6,465 nt of DNA from Ramlibacter sp. (GTDB lineage: Bacteria > Pseudomonadota > Gammaproteobacteria > Burkholderiales > Burkholderiaceae_C), in assembly GCA_021156245.1 (NCBI GenBank), contig JAJNBO010000278.1:1-6465 (forward strand), read 5' to 3'. Numbering within the stretch: position 1 is the stretch's first letter; every line of letters begins with the position of its first letter. The position numbers and the translations under genes are program-made. Under the pieces are notes generated by a model. The model was not told where the DNA came from. It saw nothing but the letters and a program-made list of their open reading frames with translations, and made no database searches. Positions 5,389 through 6,465 of this stretch are shown here, piece after piece.

Positions 5389-6465
5389 TCAGAGTTCGCC
5401 GTAGCTGTGCAGCCCGGAGAGGAACATGTTGACGCCCAGGAAGGCGAAGGTGGTCACGGCGAGGCCTACCAGCGCCCACCAGGCGGACACCGTGCCCCGC
5501 AGTCCCTTCATCAGGCGCATGTGCAGCCAGGCCGCGTAATTGAGCCAGACGATCAGCGCCCAGGTCTCCTTGGGGTCCCAGCTCCAGTAGCCGCCCCAGG
5601 CCTCCGCGGCCCACAGGGCGCCCAGCACCGTGGCGATGGTGAAGAAGGCGAAGCCCACCGCGATGGACTTGTACATCACGTCGTCGAGCACGTCCAGCGC
5701 GGGCAGGCGTTCGGCGATGCGGCGCCGCGCCAGCAGGATGCCGCCCACGATCAGCGCGGACAGGCCCAGGTACGAGAGCCAGTAGCTGCTGCTGCTTTCC
5801 ACGGACTTGCGGAACACCATCGGCATCACCGTCAACAGCACGCCCAGCAGCCACAGCGGCGCGAGCCGGTGCCAGCGCGTCTCCGCGGCCTGCTGCTTCA
5901 CGAGGTACGCGAAAGCCACCATCGCCGCCAGCGAGAACGTTCCGTAGCCCACGAAGTTCGCCGGCACGTGCAATTTCATCCACCAGCTCTTGAGCGCCGG
6001 CACCAGCGGCTGGATCTCGTGCGCCTCGCGCGCCACCGAGTACCAGACCAGGAAACCGACGGCTGCGGTCACGACGAGCATCACGAACGCGCCCATGCCG
6101 CGCGTGCCGTACTGCTCTTCGAAGTACAGGTAGAACGCGGTCGTCATCCAGCAGAACAGCACGAACACTTCGTACAGGTTGCTGACCGGGATGTGGCCGA
6201 CGTCGGCGCCGATCAGGTAGCTCTCGTACCAGCGGACCATGGTGCCGATCAGCGCCATCGTCACCGCGGCCCAGGCGAGCTTGGAGCCGATGGACTCCAG
6301 AGTGGCCGTCTGCCCGCGGCCGAACATGCCGCCCCAGTAGAACAGCGTGCTCATCACGAACAGCACGCTCATCCAGAGGATGGCGGATTGGCTGGAGAGG
6401 AAGTACTTCAGCCAGAACACGCTGTCCGCGCGCGCCAGGTCCCCCTGGTACGAAGCGATCCCGAG
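5389..6465 (-). CDS. ccsB: Cytochrome c biogenesis protein CcsB/CcsA family (System II), 5' end outside window
   Basis: This is a polytopic inner-membrane protein of the haem-handling (HHP) family. With ResB it delivers haem and attaches it to apocytochromes c on the periplasmic side. 358 residues are visible. The tryptophan-rich WWD signature is present ([13 protein letters not shown], about 290-302 of the visible part), flanked by multiple hydrophobic helices. Histidines lie at about 91 ([10 protein letters not shown]), 166 ([11 protein letters not shown]), 315 (AWLHMR) and 353 (SGLHSYG) and are likely haem ligands. A GTG at 6418-6420 could be taken as a start, but the frame is open to the window edge and the preceding residues (GDLARADS before [14 protein letters not shown]) continue the family sequence. 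The gene is therefore truncated by the window, missing its first one or two helices. resB is expected upstream, outside the window. Naming differs between databases (CcsA, CcsB, ResC). Confidence 0.93.
   Translation of the reverse strand, partial: LGIASYQGDLARADSVFWLKYFLSSQSAILWMSVLFVMSTLFYWGGMFGRGQTATLESIGSKLAWAAVTMALIGTMVRWYESYLIGADVGHIPVSNLYEVFVLFCWMTTAFYLYFEEQYGTRGMGAFVMLVVTAAVGFLVWYSVAREAHEIQPLVPALKSWWMKLHVPANFVGYGTFSLAAMVAFAYLVKQQAAETRWHRLAPLWLLGVLLTVMPMVFRKSVESSSSYWLSYLGLSALIVGGILLARRRIAERLPALDVLDDVMYKSIAVGFAFFTIATVLGALWAAEAWGGYWSWDPKETWALIVWLNYAAWLHMRLMKGLRGTVSAWWALVGLAVTTFAFLGVNMFLSGLHSYGEL

Noticed and set aside
4191..5432. A 413-codon plus-strand frame opposite msrP.
   Set aside because: It is antisense to msrP, whose signal peptide, molybdenum-ligand cysteine and ribosome binding site are clear. 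The antisense translation matches nothing recognisable.
6418..6420. GTG as the start codon of ccsB.
   Set aside because: The frame is open to the right edge, and the residues before the GTG fit the family sequence, so the gene continues beyond the window.

Overview
The window is high-GC bacterial DNA. Its gene content and order point to a betaproteobacterium of the order Burkholderiales, probably family Comamonadaceae (Ramlibacter/Variovorax-like). Evidence for this is the cyaY / lptM / lysA cluster beside a probable PBP1A gene end, a System II cytochrome c maturation gene (ccsB), and msrP/msrQ next to both. The family assignment is inferred from remembered gene order and protein signatures; no search was run.

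Layout, left to right. Bases 1-103 hold the 3' end of a plus-strand gene, probably penicillin-binding protein 1A. It runs into the convergent frataxin gene cyaY (minus) with an 11-bp overlap. cyaY diverges from lptM (plus) across only 14 bp, and this small AT-rich island must hold both start regions. lptM (LPS-assembly lipoprotein) overlaps lysA (diaminopimelate decarboxylase) by ATGA, so the two form a plus-strand operon. Everything from about 1842 to the right edge is on the minus strand. In transcription order it is ccsB (5' end outside the window), msrP, a small RcnB-domain periplasmic protein, a short RTX calcium-binding protein, then msrQ, which converges on lysA.

How the genes work together. 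MsrP (periplasmic molybdopterin methionine sulfoxide reductase) and MsrQ (haem-binding membrane electron donor) form one repair system for oxidised periplasmic proteins. CcsB assembles c-type cytochromes in the same compartment. Here the msrP and msrQ genes are separated by about 1.7 kb carrying the RcnB-like and RTX genes, each of which looks like an independent accessory unit. The RcnB-like gene has its own strong ribosome binding site and a perfect 14-bp hairpin terminator.

The most unusual structure is at the lysA/msrQ junction. A three-armed REP-like palindrome (1962-2020, with a GTAG tetranucleotide on the minus strand) sits where msrQ would be expected to stop. As a result the msrQ frame reads through the palindrome and 115 bp antisense into lysA. 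No RNA genes, CRISPR arrays, transposases or att sites were seen, and no gene-free stretch exceeds 300 bases.
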